A DNA stretch of 14,068 nt from Campylobacterota bacterium (GCA_013153825.1 JAADDP010000086.1:1-14068), one strand, 5' to 3'. Positions 1 through 8,281 are shown, counted from the stretch's first letter. Made by a program: numbers and translations. Notes: generated from the sequence alone by a model not told the origin.

Positions 1-823
1 CTATCATCTTAGGATTTTTTGTCATAATATCTCTCGCTACAATTGAGAAGAACTCTTCACTACTATTTTCCATTGCACGTCTAATATCTCCATCTGTTAT
101 AACTCCTGCAATCCTACTCCCATCTAGAACAACTACAAGACCTACCTTACCTTCAGATACAATCTGAATGACATCTTTTATATCTGTATCTCTTGCACAT
201 AATGGAAGTCCCCTCTTATGCATAACATCTTCAACTTTAGTTAGTAGCCTTCTACCTAAGCTTCCACCAGGGTGGAATTTTGCAAAATCTCTATCTTTAA
301 AATTTCTCAACTTCATCAATACAACTGCTAGAGCATCACCCATAACCAATGTTGCCGTTGTTGATGAGGTCGGTGCTAGTTGTAGTGGACATGCCTCCTT
401 CTCAACACCGATATCTAGATGGTAGTCACTATTCTTAGCAAGTGTCGACTCTCTATCTCCACTCATTCCTATGATGGTATTTCCATTAGATTTTAAGAAT
501 GGTATAACCCTCAAGACCTCATCGGTCTCTCCAGAGTTAGATATCAACAGAACGATATCACTCTTCTCTATCATCCCTAAATCTCCATGGTATGCTTCAG
601 CTGGGTGTATAAAAAAGCTTGGTGTCCCTGTGCTGGACATTGTAGCTGAAATCTTCCTCCCTATAATTCCAGATTTTCCCATTCCAGAAACTATAAGCTT
701 CCCTTTAGATTTGAAGATTGCATCTACAGCATTTTCAAAATCATCTGTTAAGCTATTTGAGAGATTTAAAACCTCTCTGGCCTCAATAATAAAAACCTCT
801 TTAGCTATTAATTTTATATCCAT
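1..823 (-). CDS. kdsD: Arabinose-5-phosphate isomerase KdsD/KpsF, 3' end outside window
   Basis: Interconverts ribulose-5-phosphate and arabinose-5-phosphate in the cytoplasm, the first step towards Kdo for LPS inner core or capsule. The 274 visible residues cover an N-terminal SIS sugar-isomerase domain (about 1-190) with GMGKSG at 47-52, SNSGETDE at 95-102 and the family signature HPGGSLGRRLL at 184-194. A first CBS domain follows (about 197-255, VITDGDIRRAM) and the start of a second (ARDIMTKNP). Family members are about 310-330 residues, so roughly 45 are cut off by the window edge. Lys50, Glu102, Glu143 and His184 fall at a constant offset of 9 from E. coli KdsD K59/E111/E152/H193 (recalled numbering), so the active site looks intact. 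The ATG at 823 lies 1 nt after the pglF stop, and its ribosome site (AGGAG) is inside the end of pglF, which implies translational coupling. Identity is very secure. Confidence 0.96.
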   Translation of the reverse strand, partial: MDIKLIAKEVFIIEAREVLNLSNSLTDDFENAVDAIFKSKGKLIVSGMGKSGIIGRKISATMSSTGTPSFFIHPAEAYHGDLGMIEKSDIVLLISNSGETDEVLRVIPFLKSNGNTIIGMSGDRESTLAKNSDYHLDIGVEKEACPLQLAPTSSTTATLVMGDALAVVLMKLRNFKDRDFAKFHPGGSLGRRLLTKVEDVMHKRGLPLCARDTDIKDVIQIVSEGKVGLVVVLDGSRIAGVITDGDIRRAMENSSEEFFSIVARDIMTKNPKMI

Positions 824-824
824 C

Positions 825-2615
825 TCAACTCCTATTGTGATTAAACTCTGGAACAATCATCTTGAGGGTCTCCAGTAACTCTTCCCTATCGAGACTACCC
901 CTCAATCTATCTAGATGAGAAGTTAAACTCTCAAACTTTATAGATGGGGAGTTATCCGATACCATTATAGAGCTATATTTTGTCTTTAAATCCCTATCAC
1001 TTATTAGAAGCTCCTCATATAGCTTCTCTCCTGCCCTTAAACCTACAAACTTGATGGAGATATCATCTCTTCCAGATAGCTCTATCATCTTCTTTGCTAA
1101 ATCGACAATCTTGATAGGCTCTCCCATATCTAGGATAAATAGTTCACCCCCTTTGGCAATCGATGTAGCTTGTAGAACAAGTTGACAAGCCTCTGGAATT
1201 AACATAAAATATCTTGTGATATCTGGATGAGTTACAGTTAAATCTTCACCCCTCTCAATCTGAGACCTAAATTTTGGTATTACAGAGCCTGAACTACCGA
1301 GTACATTTCCAAACCTTACGGCAACAATATCTGTCTTACCAGATGGCACTAAATTTCCATAAATTTCACAGACTCTCTTCGTAGTCCCCATAACATTTGT
1401 AGGTCTCACAGCCTTATCTGTAGATATCAATACAAATCTATCTACACCATACTCAATTGATAGGTCAATTACACTCTTAGTTCCAAATATATTATTCTCA
1501 ATAGCCTCCTTCACATTTGCTTCACAGAGGGGGACATGTTTGTAGGCTGCAGCGTGTAGAACAATATCTGGTCTATAGATTTTGAATGTCTCCTCCATAA
1601 GTTTATAATCCCTGACACTCTGCATGATAGGTATAACTCTATCACTCTTCAACTCCTCCATAATCTTATAGAGGTTAAACTCACTATGGTCTAGTAGTAT
1701 TATCATCTTAGCCCCAAACCTCTCAACCTGTCTAGATAGCTCACTACCTATACTACCCCCTGCACCTGTAATAAGCACAACCTTATCAAATATAAAATTT
1801 GCAATTGTTTTAGTATCCAAATCTTGAGGTTTTCTAGCAAGTAGATCCTCTATAGAGATATCTTGAAGTTTAGGCTTATTATCCTGAAGTATCTGGGCAA
1901 TCTTTATATCGTGAATTCCGAGAGAGTTTAGTCGGCTAAATAGCATATCTAGCTCCTTCTGGGATAGCTTCTCCACAATGATAACAGCTTCAATATCTAG
2001 CTCCCTTATAAGAGACTCTATCTCTCCACCACTATAGACTCTCAACTCATAGAAGTATGTCCCTACAAGACCTCTATTGTCCGAAATTAGAGCTATGGGC
2101 TGGTATGAGATGTCTCCACTAAATGAACTCTTAATTATCTGTAAAGCTCTATCATTAGCTCCAACAATTAGGGTTCTCCTCTGGGGGTTTCTATATATAC
2201 TTTCTATATATAGCCTCTTAGATATTCTAATAAATCCTATAAAAAATAGTGATAGAAACATATCTATCACCACAACTCCCCTCGGAAATGGGTGAAATAG
2301 CTCACCATATAGCATCAATATGGCTGTAAATATTGAGTAGCTTATTAGGTGGGCAGATACAATCTTTCTATAGTCTGCAAGACCAAAATATCGCCAAGCC
2401 GTGAAGTATATCTTTAGGAGATAGAAGAGTATAATTTTTATAGATATCAATATCCACATCATATAGAACATCGAGTCGAAGAACTTTTGGGGAATATCAA
2501 AATTGAACCTCAATAGGTATGAGAGGAGTATTGTTGCAATAGATATAGATATATCTGATAGTAGGAAGAATATTACACGTTTAAATTTGGTTGGCTGGAG
2601 AAGTTCTATCAACAT
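825..2615 (-). CDS. pglF: UDP-GlcNAc 4,6-dehydratase PglF (membrane-anchored, FlaA1/CapD/WbpM family)
   Basis: Catalyses NAD-dependent 4,6-dehydration of UDP-GlcNAc, the first step to UDP-diNAc-bacillosamine for N-glycans. The 596 residues match the roughly 590 of C. jejuni PglF. About four hydrophobic segments fill residues 12-130, followed by a Rossmann-like module (LIVGAND at 149-155) and a catalytic extended-SDR domain from about 278. That domain has the nucleotide motif TGAGGSIGSE (283-292), HAAAYKHVP (354-362) and STDKAVRPTNVMGTTKR (398-414). As in the inverting-free long dehydratases, the usual SDR Tyr is Met (Met409, Lys413), and Thr399-Asp400-Lys401 supply the acid/base groups; the offset from C. 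jejuni PglF is a uniform 4. The start codon overlaps the end of pglE by 7 nt and the stop is 1 nt from kdsD. It could in principle serve another bacillosamine or QuiNAc-type glycan, but the gene order argues for Pgl. Confidence 0.95.
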   Translation of the reverse strand: MLIELLQPTKFKRVIFFLLSDISISIATILLSYLLRFNFDIPQKFFDSMFYMMWILISIKIILFYLLKIYFTAWRYFGLADYRKIVSAHLISYSIFTAILMLYGELFHPFPRGVVVIDMFLSLFFIGFIRISKRLYIESIYRNPQRRTLIVGANDRALQIIKSSFSGDISYQPIALISDNRGLVGTYFYELRVYSGGEIESLIRELDIEAVIIVEKLSQKELDMLFSRLNSLGIHDIKIAQILQDNKPKLQDISIEDLLARKPQDLDTKTIANFIFDKVVLITGAGGSIGSELSRQVERFGAKMIILLDHSEFNLYKIMEELKSDRVIPIMQSVRDYKLMEETFKIYRPDIVLHAAAYKHVPLCEANVKEAIENNIFGTKSVIDLSIEYGVDRFVLISTDKAVRPTNVMGTTKRVCEIYGNLVPSGKTDIVAVRFGNVLGSSGSVIPKFRSQIERGEDLTVTHPDITRYFMLIPEACQLVLQATSIAKGGELFILDMGEPIKIVDLAKKMIELSGRDDISIKFVGLRAGEKLYEELLISDRDLKTKYSSIMVSDNSPSIKFESLTSHLDRLRGSLDREELLETLKMIVPEFNHNRS

Positions 2616-3715
2616 AGGCTATCTATCACCTCAACTACTCTATATAGCTCCTTTAGGCTCAATGCCGTTGGAGATGGGAGACAGATACCTCTATTGAATA
2701 TATCCTCACTTATCCCATTTAAAAATCTGGTTGAGCCATTGAATAGAGGCTGAATATGCATAGGTTTCCAGACTGGACGAGACTCAATATTCTCTCTCTC
2801 TAGAGCAGATATTACATCTTTTGGATTAATACTCCTAAAGGTTAATGTTGTGAGCCATCTATTCCCCCTACTCCCCTCTATCTCTGGCATAAAGTTGACC
2901 TCATCACCAATAGCTCTAGTAAGCTCTTCCATATAGAATTTAAAAATCTCTCTCTTTTTAGCTACCCTCTCATCTAGAACCTCCATCTGTGCCAGACCGA
3001 TACTGGCAAGGAGATTACTAATCCTATAATTATATCCATACTCGATATGCTCATAGTGGAGAGAACTCTCCCTAGCCTGTGTCGATAACTTTCTAGCTCT
3101 ATCTATCCACTCCAAGTTATCACTAATTAGAATACCCCCTCCACTGGTTGTTAAAATCTTATTTCCATTGAAGCTGAATACACCCAAATCTCCAAATGTT
3201 CCACTAGATTTACCACCAAAAGAGGCACCTAGAGACTCAGCACTATCCTCTATAATATAGATACCACTCTCTCTACAGATATTTACAATCTCATCAATCT
3301 GAGCCATCTGCCCATATAGATGTGTTAAGATGAGAGCTTTAGGTCTCTTCGGAACTCTCATAATAGCCTCTTTTAAAAGCTTGGGATTTAGATTCCAACT
3401 CTCATCACTATCTATAAATATCGGTACTCCCCTCTCATATAGAATGGGAGCTACAGAGCCTATAAATGTGAAGGTTGATGCTAGTATAAAATCCCCCTCC
3501 TCAATACCCAATACTCTAAGTGCTAGGTGGAGTCCAGCTGTGGCACTCGATAGAGCTAAAGCCCCTCTGGAACCACTATATCTCCTTACACTCTCCTCAA
3601 ATCTATCAATATACTCCCCCACTGGGGCTATGTAGTTACTCTCAAATACTCTATCTATATACTCTCTCTCTCTACCACTCATGTGTGGAGGGGATAGGAA
3701 AACTCTTCTATTCAT
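2609..3715 (-). CDS. pglE: UDP-4-keto-6-deoxy-GlcNAc C4 aminotransferase PglE (DegT/DnrJ/EryC1/StrS family)
   Basis: PLP-dependent aminotransferase that puts an amino group from Glu on C4 of the PglF product, giving the UDP-4-amino sugar. The 368 residues are within the family's usual 370-390. Visible motifs are the N-terminal region with LSPPHMSGRE (7-16) and SSATAGLHLAL (56-66), the PLP-contacting Asp in IIEDSAESLGAS (154-165), and the internal-aldimine Lys186 in FSFNGNKILTTSGGG (180-194), which corresponds to Lys184 of C. jejuni PglE. YGYNYRISNLLASIGLAQ near 225 is the usual conserved loop. The ATG at 3715 has a GAGGAG ribosome site 5 nt upstream and overlaps the end of pglD by 8 nt. The gene sits between its pathway partners pglD and pglF, exactly as in Campylobacter. 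A related aminotransferase for another 4-amino sugar cannot be ruled out by motif alone. Confidence 0.94.
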   Translation of the reverse strand: MNRRVFLSPPHMSGREREYIDRVFESNYIAPVGEYIDRFEESVRRYSGSRGALALSSATAGLHLALRVLGIEEGDFILASTFTFIGSVAPILYERGVPIFIDSDESWNLNPKLLKEAIMRVPKRPKALILTHLYGQMAQIDEIVNICRESGIYIIEDSAESLGASFGGKSSGTFGDLGVFSFNGNKILTTSGGGILISDNLEWIDRARKLSTQARESSLHYEHIEYGYNYRISNLLASIGLAQMEVLDERVAKKREIFKFYMEELTRAIGDEVNFMPEIEGSRGNRWLTTLTFRSINPKDVISALERENIESRPVWKPMHIQPLFNGSTRFLNGISEDIFNRGICLPSPTALSLKELYRVVEVIDSLC

Positions 3716-4301
3716 CGATACTCCTCACAACCCTGCATGGGTTTCCATAAGATATGGTATAACTTGGAATATCCCTAACAACAACAGAACCTGCTCCAAC
3801 TATAGATGATTTTCCGATAGAGATACCCTGTATTATAGATGAGCCTACCCCTATATGGGTCAGCTCTCCAACTCTTACACCCCCTGCAAGTGTCACATTT
3901 GGGGATATGTGTACAAAATCTTCTACTATGGTATCATGTTCAATAACCGAACTGCTATTTAATATGACACCATCCCCAATGGTAGCTCCACTGTTTATAA
4001 CCACATTTGCCATCACAACGGCACCTGCTCCAATCTCAACACCACTACCTATAACTGCACTCTTATGGATTAGTGGAACTACACTAAACCCAGCATCAAC
4101 GGCTCTATTAAATAGTATCTCTCTAACTCTATTATCCCCAACTCCAAGGGCTATAGGGGTCTCAATATTAAATTTTATACTCTCAAACGGGGGGTGAATA
4201 TTATCCCCATCATCTATAAATATGGCTCTATAACCGACTAACCTCGCTATATCTGCTACGACTGAACCGTGACCACTAGCCCCATATATATATATCTTCA
4301 A
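3708..4301 (-). CDS. pglD: UDP-4-amino sugar N-acetyltransferase PglD (left-handed beta helix)
   Basis: Transfers acetyl from acetyl-CoA to the C4 amine of the PglE product, completing UDP-diNAc-bacillosamine. The 197 residues match C. jejuni PglD (about 195). An N-terminal Rossmann-like sugar-nucleotide domain carries [16 protein letters not shown] (4-19). From about residue 80, hexapeptide repeats (IGSGVEI, IGDGVIL, VEDFVHI, VGELTHI, IGKSSIV) form a left-handed beta helix. The catalytic His is His122 in VIEHD; C. jejuni has IEHE, so the neighbouring acidic residue is Asp here rather than Glu. The start is TTG at 4301, overlapping the pglC stop as TTGA, with GGGGT upstream. An ATG downstream would delete the IYIYG strand and the glycine loop, so TTG is preferred. 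Other WbpB/NeuD-like acetyltransferases look similar, but the context decides. Confidence 0.94.
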   Translation of the reverse strand: MKIYIYGASGHGSVVADIARLVGYRAIFIDDGDNIHPPFESIKFNIETPIALGVGDNRVREILFNRAVDAGFSVVPLIHKSAVIGSGVEIGAGAVVMANVVINSGATIGDGVILNSSSVIEHDTIVEDFVHISPNVTLAGGVRVGELTHIGVGSSIIQGISIGKSSIVGAGSVVVRDIPSYTISYGNPCRVVRSIDE

Positions 4302-4888
4302 TTTGAACCCCTAAACTTCTCAACTGTCACATGGTTATCTGCCGATACGCCATCTCTCTTTATAACCTTTAGGAGAGTTCTCCATAAAATCTTCAAGTCT
4401 AAAATAAATGAGTGGTTATCCACATACTCGATATCATATCTAAATCTGGAATCCCAATCTATAGCATTTCTACCATTAATCTGTGCCAATCCTGTAATCC
4501 CAGGTTTTACGGTGTGTCGCCTCCTCTGCTCTCTACTGTAGAGGGGTAGATACTCAACTAGAAGTGGTCTAGGACCTACAAAGCTCATATCCCCCTTTAG
4601 GACATTTAAGAGTTGAGGTAGCTCATCCAGAGAGGTGGCTCTAATAAACTTACCAAATTTATCAAGTCTCTTATCATCTGGGAGTAACTTACCACTCTCA
4701 TCTCTTATATCACTCATCGTTCTAAATTTATATATTGTAAATAGCTTCTCATTAAATCCTGCTCTAACCTGTCTAAATAGTATAGGTCTCCCCATCTTGA
4801 TATATATTAATATTGATACAATAATAAAGAGGGGAGATAGTAGAACCATTAAAAATATAGATAAAATAATATCAAATAATCTTTTCAA
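4298..4888 (-). CDS. pglC: Undecaprenyl-phosphate diNAc-bacillosamine-1-P transferase PglC (monotopic phosphoglycosyl transferase)
   Basis: Moves phospho-diNAc-bacillosamine from UDP to undecaprenyl phosphate at the cytoplasmic face of the inner membrane, the first membrane-committed step of N-glycan assembly. The 196 residues match the minimal single-domain class (C. jejuni PglC about 200). One N-terminal hydrophobic segment (about 5-30) contains the Ser18-Pro19 kink of the reentrant helix. Further motifs are YKFRTMSD (53-60), the catalytic Asp88-Glu89 dyad in [30 protein letters not shown], and the C-terminal [16 protein letters not shown] and VTVEKFRG, which closely follow the C. jejuni protein as I recall it. 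The start is TTG at 4888, overlapping the pglA-position stop as TTGA, with GGAG 9 nt upstream. The C-terminal resemblance to Campylobacter PglC makes diNAcBac the likely substrate rather than a hexose-1-P. Confidence 0.95.
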   Translation of the reverse strand: MKRLFDIILSIFLMVLLSPLFIIVSILIYIKMGRPILFRQVRAGFNEKLFTIYKFRTMSDIRDESGKLLPDDKRLDKFGKFIRATSLDELPQLLNVLKGDMSFVGPRPLLVEYLPLYSREQRRRHTVKPGITGLAQINGRNAIDWDSRFRYDIEYVDNHSFILDLKILWRTLLKVIKRDGVSADNHVTVEKFRGSN

Positions 4889-6021
4889 CTTAAATTCTCC
4901 AATCTATCTTTTAATTTCTTTAAAAAATCACTCTGATTATATCTTTTTATAATTGAATTTCTGACATTGGATTTCAATTTTTTATAAACTCCTCTATTCT
5001 CAATTAAGATGGAAATCTTATCCACAATATCATCTACACTCTTAGGTTTAACCAGTAGCCCATTCTCTCCATCGATAACAACCTCATTGCATCCATTAAT
5101 ATCTGAAGCTATAAGGGGGAGACCGAAGCACCCAGCCTCTAGAAGAGAGTTTGGAAGCCCCTCTCTATATGAGGGGAGAATTAAAATTGAGGATATGGCC
5201 AGATACTCCCTTATATCACTCTGAAATCCAACTTGAATAATCTTCTCACAACTCTTTATGGTATCAATCGTCTCTCTCTTGAGTGGGTTTAGATACTCCT
5301 CAAAATCTCCAAGAAGTATAAGTTTCAGCTTTTTAAATCTCCCATTTAATATATTAAATGCATCTATAAGCTCATCCACCCCCTTATCTCTTACAACTCT
5401 TCCTATAAATAGAATTACGAAATCGCCTCTATCTATCCCCAGCCTCTCCCCTATCTCACCCTTTCTAGCTTCAGAGAAGTTATCCTTAAATCTATCAATA
5501 TCTACCCCATTAATTGAACCATTGTGGAGAACCTCAACATCTATATTCATAATATTTCTCTTGATATAATCTCTAAGTCCATAGCTATTGCAGAGTATTT
5601 TAGTTGCAAATTTATATGTTAACCTCTCGGTAATCTCCAATATTATCCTCTTGAGACCCTTAGCCTCCATGAGAGGCATACCTACAACATTGTGGACTCT
5701 AACCTCTACACCTGCAAAGTATGATGCTACCATCGAGAGGAGTCCAGCTTTAGGGGTGAGTGAATATACAATATCTGCTTTAACTCTTCTAAATACCATA
5801 AATAGCTCTATTAGCGATTTTAAATCTTGAAGAGGGGTAATCTCTCTACTCATATTTACAGTAATAAGCTCAACACCCTCGCTATCTCTTACATTATCAA
5901 CCAAATCACCATCTGAGGTAACTAGATATATATTGAAATATTTAGATAGATATTTGGGTTGCCCCTTTATGAGTGTGGCGAGACTTAGAGGTACAGTTGT
6001 AACTATAACCAGCCTTCTCAT
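4885..6021 (-). CDS. GT4-family glycosyltransferase in the pglA position (likely adds the second N-glycan sugar)
   Basis: Retaining GT-B transferase that should extend undecaprenyl-PP-diNAcBac using a UDP-sugar on the cytoplasmic face. The N-terminal acceptor domain (1-170) begins [18 protein letters not shown] and includes [12 protein letters not shown] (89-100) and [12 protein letters not shown] (167-178). The C-terminal donor domain has [14 protein letters not shown] (205-218) and the EX7E motif, Glu287 and Glu295 in EGLPNSLLE. The 378 residues fit C. jejuni PglA (about 376). Position between pglB and pglC is that of pglA. However, the TTVPLSL...GQ opening and the NGSxNGVD loop are typical of another common GT4 subfamily found in O-antigen and capsule loci. 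They differ from C. jejuni PglA, which opens with a SHAGAS-type stretch as I recall it. The sugar added (GalNAc in Campylobacter) is therefore uncertain. The ATG at 6021 is 8 nt after the pglB stop; the stop overlaps pglC. Confidence 0.85.
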   Translation of the reverse strand: MRRLVIVTTVPLSLATLIKGQPKYLSKYFNIYLVTSDGDLVDNVRDSEGVELITVNMSREITPLQDLKSLIELFMVFRRVKADIVYSLTPKAGLLSMVASYFAGVEVRVHNVVGMPLMEAKGLKRIILEITERLTYKFATKILCNSYGLRDYIKRNIMNIDVEVLHNGSINGVDIDRFKDNFSEARKGEIGERLGIDRGDFVILFIGRVVRDKGVDELIDAFNILNGRFKKLKLILLGDFEEYLNPLKRETIDTIKSCEKIIQVGFQSDIREYLAISSILILPSYREGLPNSLLEAGCFGLPLIASDINGCNEVVIDGENGLLVKPKSVDDIVDKISILIENRGVYKKLKSNVRNSIIKRYNQSDFLKKLKDRLENLS

Positions 6022-6029
6022 CTCACCAT

Positions 6030-8129
6030 CTATATCTTTAATCTATATACCTTTGTAATTGGAGTCAATATAACGGGTTCAAATAGATTAGGGTCGTAGT
6101 TCTCCATTATAAATAGCTGAATATATGTTGAGTTGAATAGTCTATTATCCATGATAAGAACTTTATGATAATCTCTCATAAGTATCACCTTTATGTTTGA
6201 GGCGATATTTACTACCTCTCTCTCACTCTTCAACTCTCCACTCTTACTATATTTTGTAATTATAAATTCACCTATAGGTAGTCTACGACCATTTATATAT
6301 ATATAGCTACCCTTAATCTTAATTCCATTACTCAACTCTATGGTTGACCCTTTAATATCTAATATCCACGCCTTTATAAAGATTGAACTACTGTAGTTCT
6401 TACCAGTTTTAAGATTTATATTTGAGAATAGGTCTATGGTAGGGAGGATATCTAGCATTTTTATAGGTAGATAGTAGTATATATCTCTACTCTTCTCTGG
6501 AAGCTCCATAGGGGAGTTCAATAGACTCATAAGTTTAGTTGGACTACTCACATTGTAATCTCTCATAACTCTCTTTAAAAAGTCACCAGAGTAGTTTACA
6601 TCTCTCAGGGATTTCTCTCTATACTCAACATTCAATCTAGCCATATTTGCCGAAGCTTGCTGATTTTTAAGAAGGGAAAAACTTACAGGAAAATTTATAT
6701 TTCCACTATGTCTAGCCCCATCAACCAATGTTTTAACATCACTATAGTACCTAATTGGATAGCCGTAGTCCCACCAAGCTACAACGTAATCCTCCCTTGA
6801 GGCTATATTTTTTAACCTATCCAACACCTTAACCTCATCTTTTGTAAATACGCTTGGGACTCTATAGTCAACCACATGTATAATATTTGGAGTGACTATA
6901 GCTATTGTAGCGATGGCAGAAAATAGTACTCTAAACTTTGCCATCTTAATATATCTGTCGGCAATATAGATTATGAGATACCCAATGGATAATGCTAAGA
7001 TAGGGACTGCATAGACTGTAAATCTAAGACCTGCATTTAGAGCTATAAAGCCAAGACCTACAAGGGGGAGAGAGAGTAGCATAACCCTATTCTTGAATAG
7101 TAGAAGGAGATAACCGATAAGTGCCACTATGAAAGTTACCCTATCTCCACTAATCCTATTTGCAAATATCTTGAATGGTATCTCTCCAGCCTCTCTAACT
7201 GTATTTACGACTGAGTAGTATCTAAAACTTGAGTCATCTGAAGATGAGCTACCCTCTCTAAATATGTAGGCATCAACCCTAGCAATTACAGGGTCAAACC
7301 CTCCAGTTATTAGGATAACTAAAAATGAGATTGCTACCAGTGACAAGACCAATTTTATACTAACTCTATCTCTAAATATCTGAAGTGCAAAGAATAGTAT
7401 AACTATTATTGTGGCCTTTATCAATATTGCCACCTTTGCGAGTGATAGTAGCATAAATGCCAATATCTTATAGAGGAAAATATCTCTTCTATGAAAGATT
7501 AGAGTATATATTAGGAGTATTACCGCCATAGCTAGACTTAGAGAGTAGTTTTGAAAATACCACCAATTTGATACTGCCATAAATAGGGAGACTAGAAGCA
7601 GATATCTATCTTTCCCCATTTTTATAGTGAATATTGTAGCCCATAGTGTTAAAGTTGGTAGGACGATTGTTAACATATCGGTATCATAATATCCGACCAT
7701 AGTTCTATTGTAGTAGCTCCAAGCGACTCCACCCAGAAGTGAACCGATGAACCCTCCATACTCCATATTTAAGGTTCTAGCTATCAACATAATAGGCAAC
7801 ACAATAAGTGAACCAAAAAATGCAGGTAACCATAATATTAATGTCTCAAAAGAGATTGGTAGAGTCTCTGCCAAAATGGCTGTAACCTTTGATAGAGGTG
7901 TATCAATATATGAGAAGTCCCCCTTTTGATGTGTTCCTGTTAGGATATCTCTCGCCCCCTCTGCATATCCATACCCATCATTTGTGTTAATCATAAGTTG
8001 CCCATTCCACCTAAATCCATCTACATCTTTGAACTGATAGACCCAGATTGTCCTGACAGATATACTAAAGATGTAAGCTAGAAGAGTTAATAGAATGAAG
8101 CTCTTAATAGGTAGTCTCTGATTTTTCAT
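6030..8129 (-). CDS. pglB: N-linking oligosaccharyltransferase PglB (STT3 family)
   Basis: Transfers the lipid-linked glycan en bloc to Asn in periplasmic proteins. Numbered from ATG 8129 (699 residues; Campylobacter PglB about 712), the N-terminal half is a multi-pass membrane domain with about 13 helices and the rest a periplasmic domain. Catalytic residues are present: Asp51 (NTNDGY), Arg142, Asp149 and Asp151 (NRTMVGYYDTDM), Glu313 in EL5 (TVREAGE), WWDYG 452-456 and the MxxI motif Met558-Ile561. Arg325, exactly 12 after Glu313, matches Arg331 of C. lari, which reads the acidic -2 residue. The C-terminus KVYRLKI resembles the KVFKLKI of C. jejuni. The start was chosen because this ATG has AGGA 6 nt upstream and aligns with Campylobacter N-termini. 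The frame stays open upstream to a TTG at 8264 (744 residues), but that would add a 45-residue hydrophilic stretch containing a perfect -10 box. It is probably the first gene of the operon. Confidence 0.95.
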   Translation of the reverse strand: MKNQRLPIKSFILLTLLAYIFSISVRTIWVYQFKDVDGFRWNGQLMINTNDGYGYAEGARDILTGTHQKGDFSYIDTPLSKVTAILAETLPISFETLILWLPAFFGSLIVLPIMLIARTLNMEYGGFIGSLLGGVAWSYYNRTMVGYYDTDMLTIVLPTLTLWATIFTIKMGKDRYLLLVSLFMAVSNWWYFQNYSLSLAMAVILLIYTLIFHRRDIFLYKILAFMLLSLAKVAILIKATIIVILFFALQIFRDRVSIKLVLSLVAISFLVILITGGFDPVIARVDAYIFREGSSSSDDSSFRYYSVVNTVREAGEIPFKIFANRISGDRVTFIVALIGYLLLLFKNRVMLLSLPLVGLGFIALNAGLRFTVYAVPILALSIGYLIIYIADRYIKMAKFRVLFSAIATIAIVTPNIIHVVDYRVPSVFTKDEVKVLDRLKNIASREDYVVAWWDYGYPIRYYSDVKTLVDGARHSGNINFPVSFSLLKNQQASANMARLNVEYREKSLRDVNYSGDFLKRVMRDYNVSSPTKLMSLLNSPMELPEKSRDIYYYLPIKMLDILPTIDLFSNINLKTGKNYSSSIFIKAWILDIKGSTIELSNGIKIKGSYIYINGRRLPIGEFIITKYSKSGELKSEREVVNIASNIKVILMRDYHKVLIMDNRLFNSTYIQLFIMENYDPNLFEPVILTPITKVYRLKI

Positions 8130-8135
8130 ATATTT

Positions 8136-8139
8136 TCCT
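8136..8139 (-). promoter_or_regulatory. Ribosome binding site of pglB (decides the start)
   Basis: On the minus strand AGGA is followed by 6 nt and then ATG at 8129. The alternative TTG at 8264 has only a GGG directly next to it, so this site supports the shorter PglB. Confidence 0.6.
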
Positions 8140-8222
8140 AAAAATTTTTTTAATGCAATAATATCCAATTTTTGATTTAGTTTGGTCACTCTCTCAATAT
8201 CTTCTCCATCATAATTGAATAA

Positions 8223-8228
8223 ATTATA
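8223..8228 (-). promoter_or_regulatory. Candidate -10 box for the pgl-kdsD operon
   Basis: The minus strand reads TATATATATAAT with a perfect TATAAT at 8228-8223. This predicts a transcript start near 8216 and a leader of about 87 nt before the pglB ATG at 8129. No good -35 hexamer is seen 16-18 nt upstream, which is usual for sigma-70 promoters of Campylobacterota. This is a sequence-only prediction. Confidence 0.4.
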
Positions 8229-8252
8229 TATATCGACTCTTAGAACTCTCTT

Positions 8253-8281
8253 TTGCAAAAACAACCCTTTTTCTATATAAT
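8253..8281 (+). promoter_or_regulatory. Candidate sigma-70 promoter for fmt-birA
   Basis: TTGCAA at 8253-8258 is 17 nt from a perfect TATAAT at 8276-8281. This would start transcription near 8288, leaving a leader of about 97 nt before fmt. The leader can form a small hairpin (CCAGAG near 8328 with CTCTTGG near 8348, imperfect). The rest of the 256-nt gap between pglB and fmt holds the divergent pglB promoter and a palindrome. I see no small gene or terminator in it. Confidence 0.5.

Noticed and set aside
4284..4295. (AT)6 tract at the 5' end of pglD, possible phase-variation repeat
   Set aside because: It simply encodes the IYIYG strand conserved in PglD proteins through ATA and TAT codons, and six units is too short for strong slippage. 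Similar AT runs occur at 9582 and 10016.
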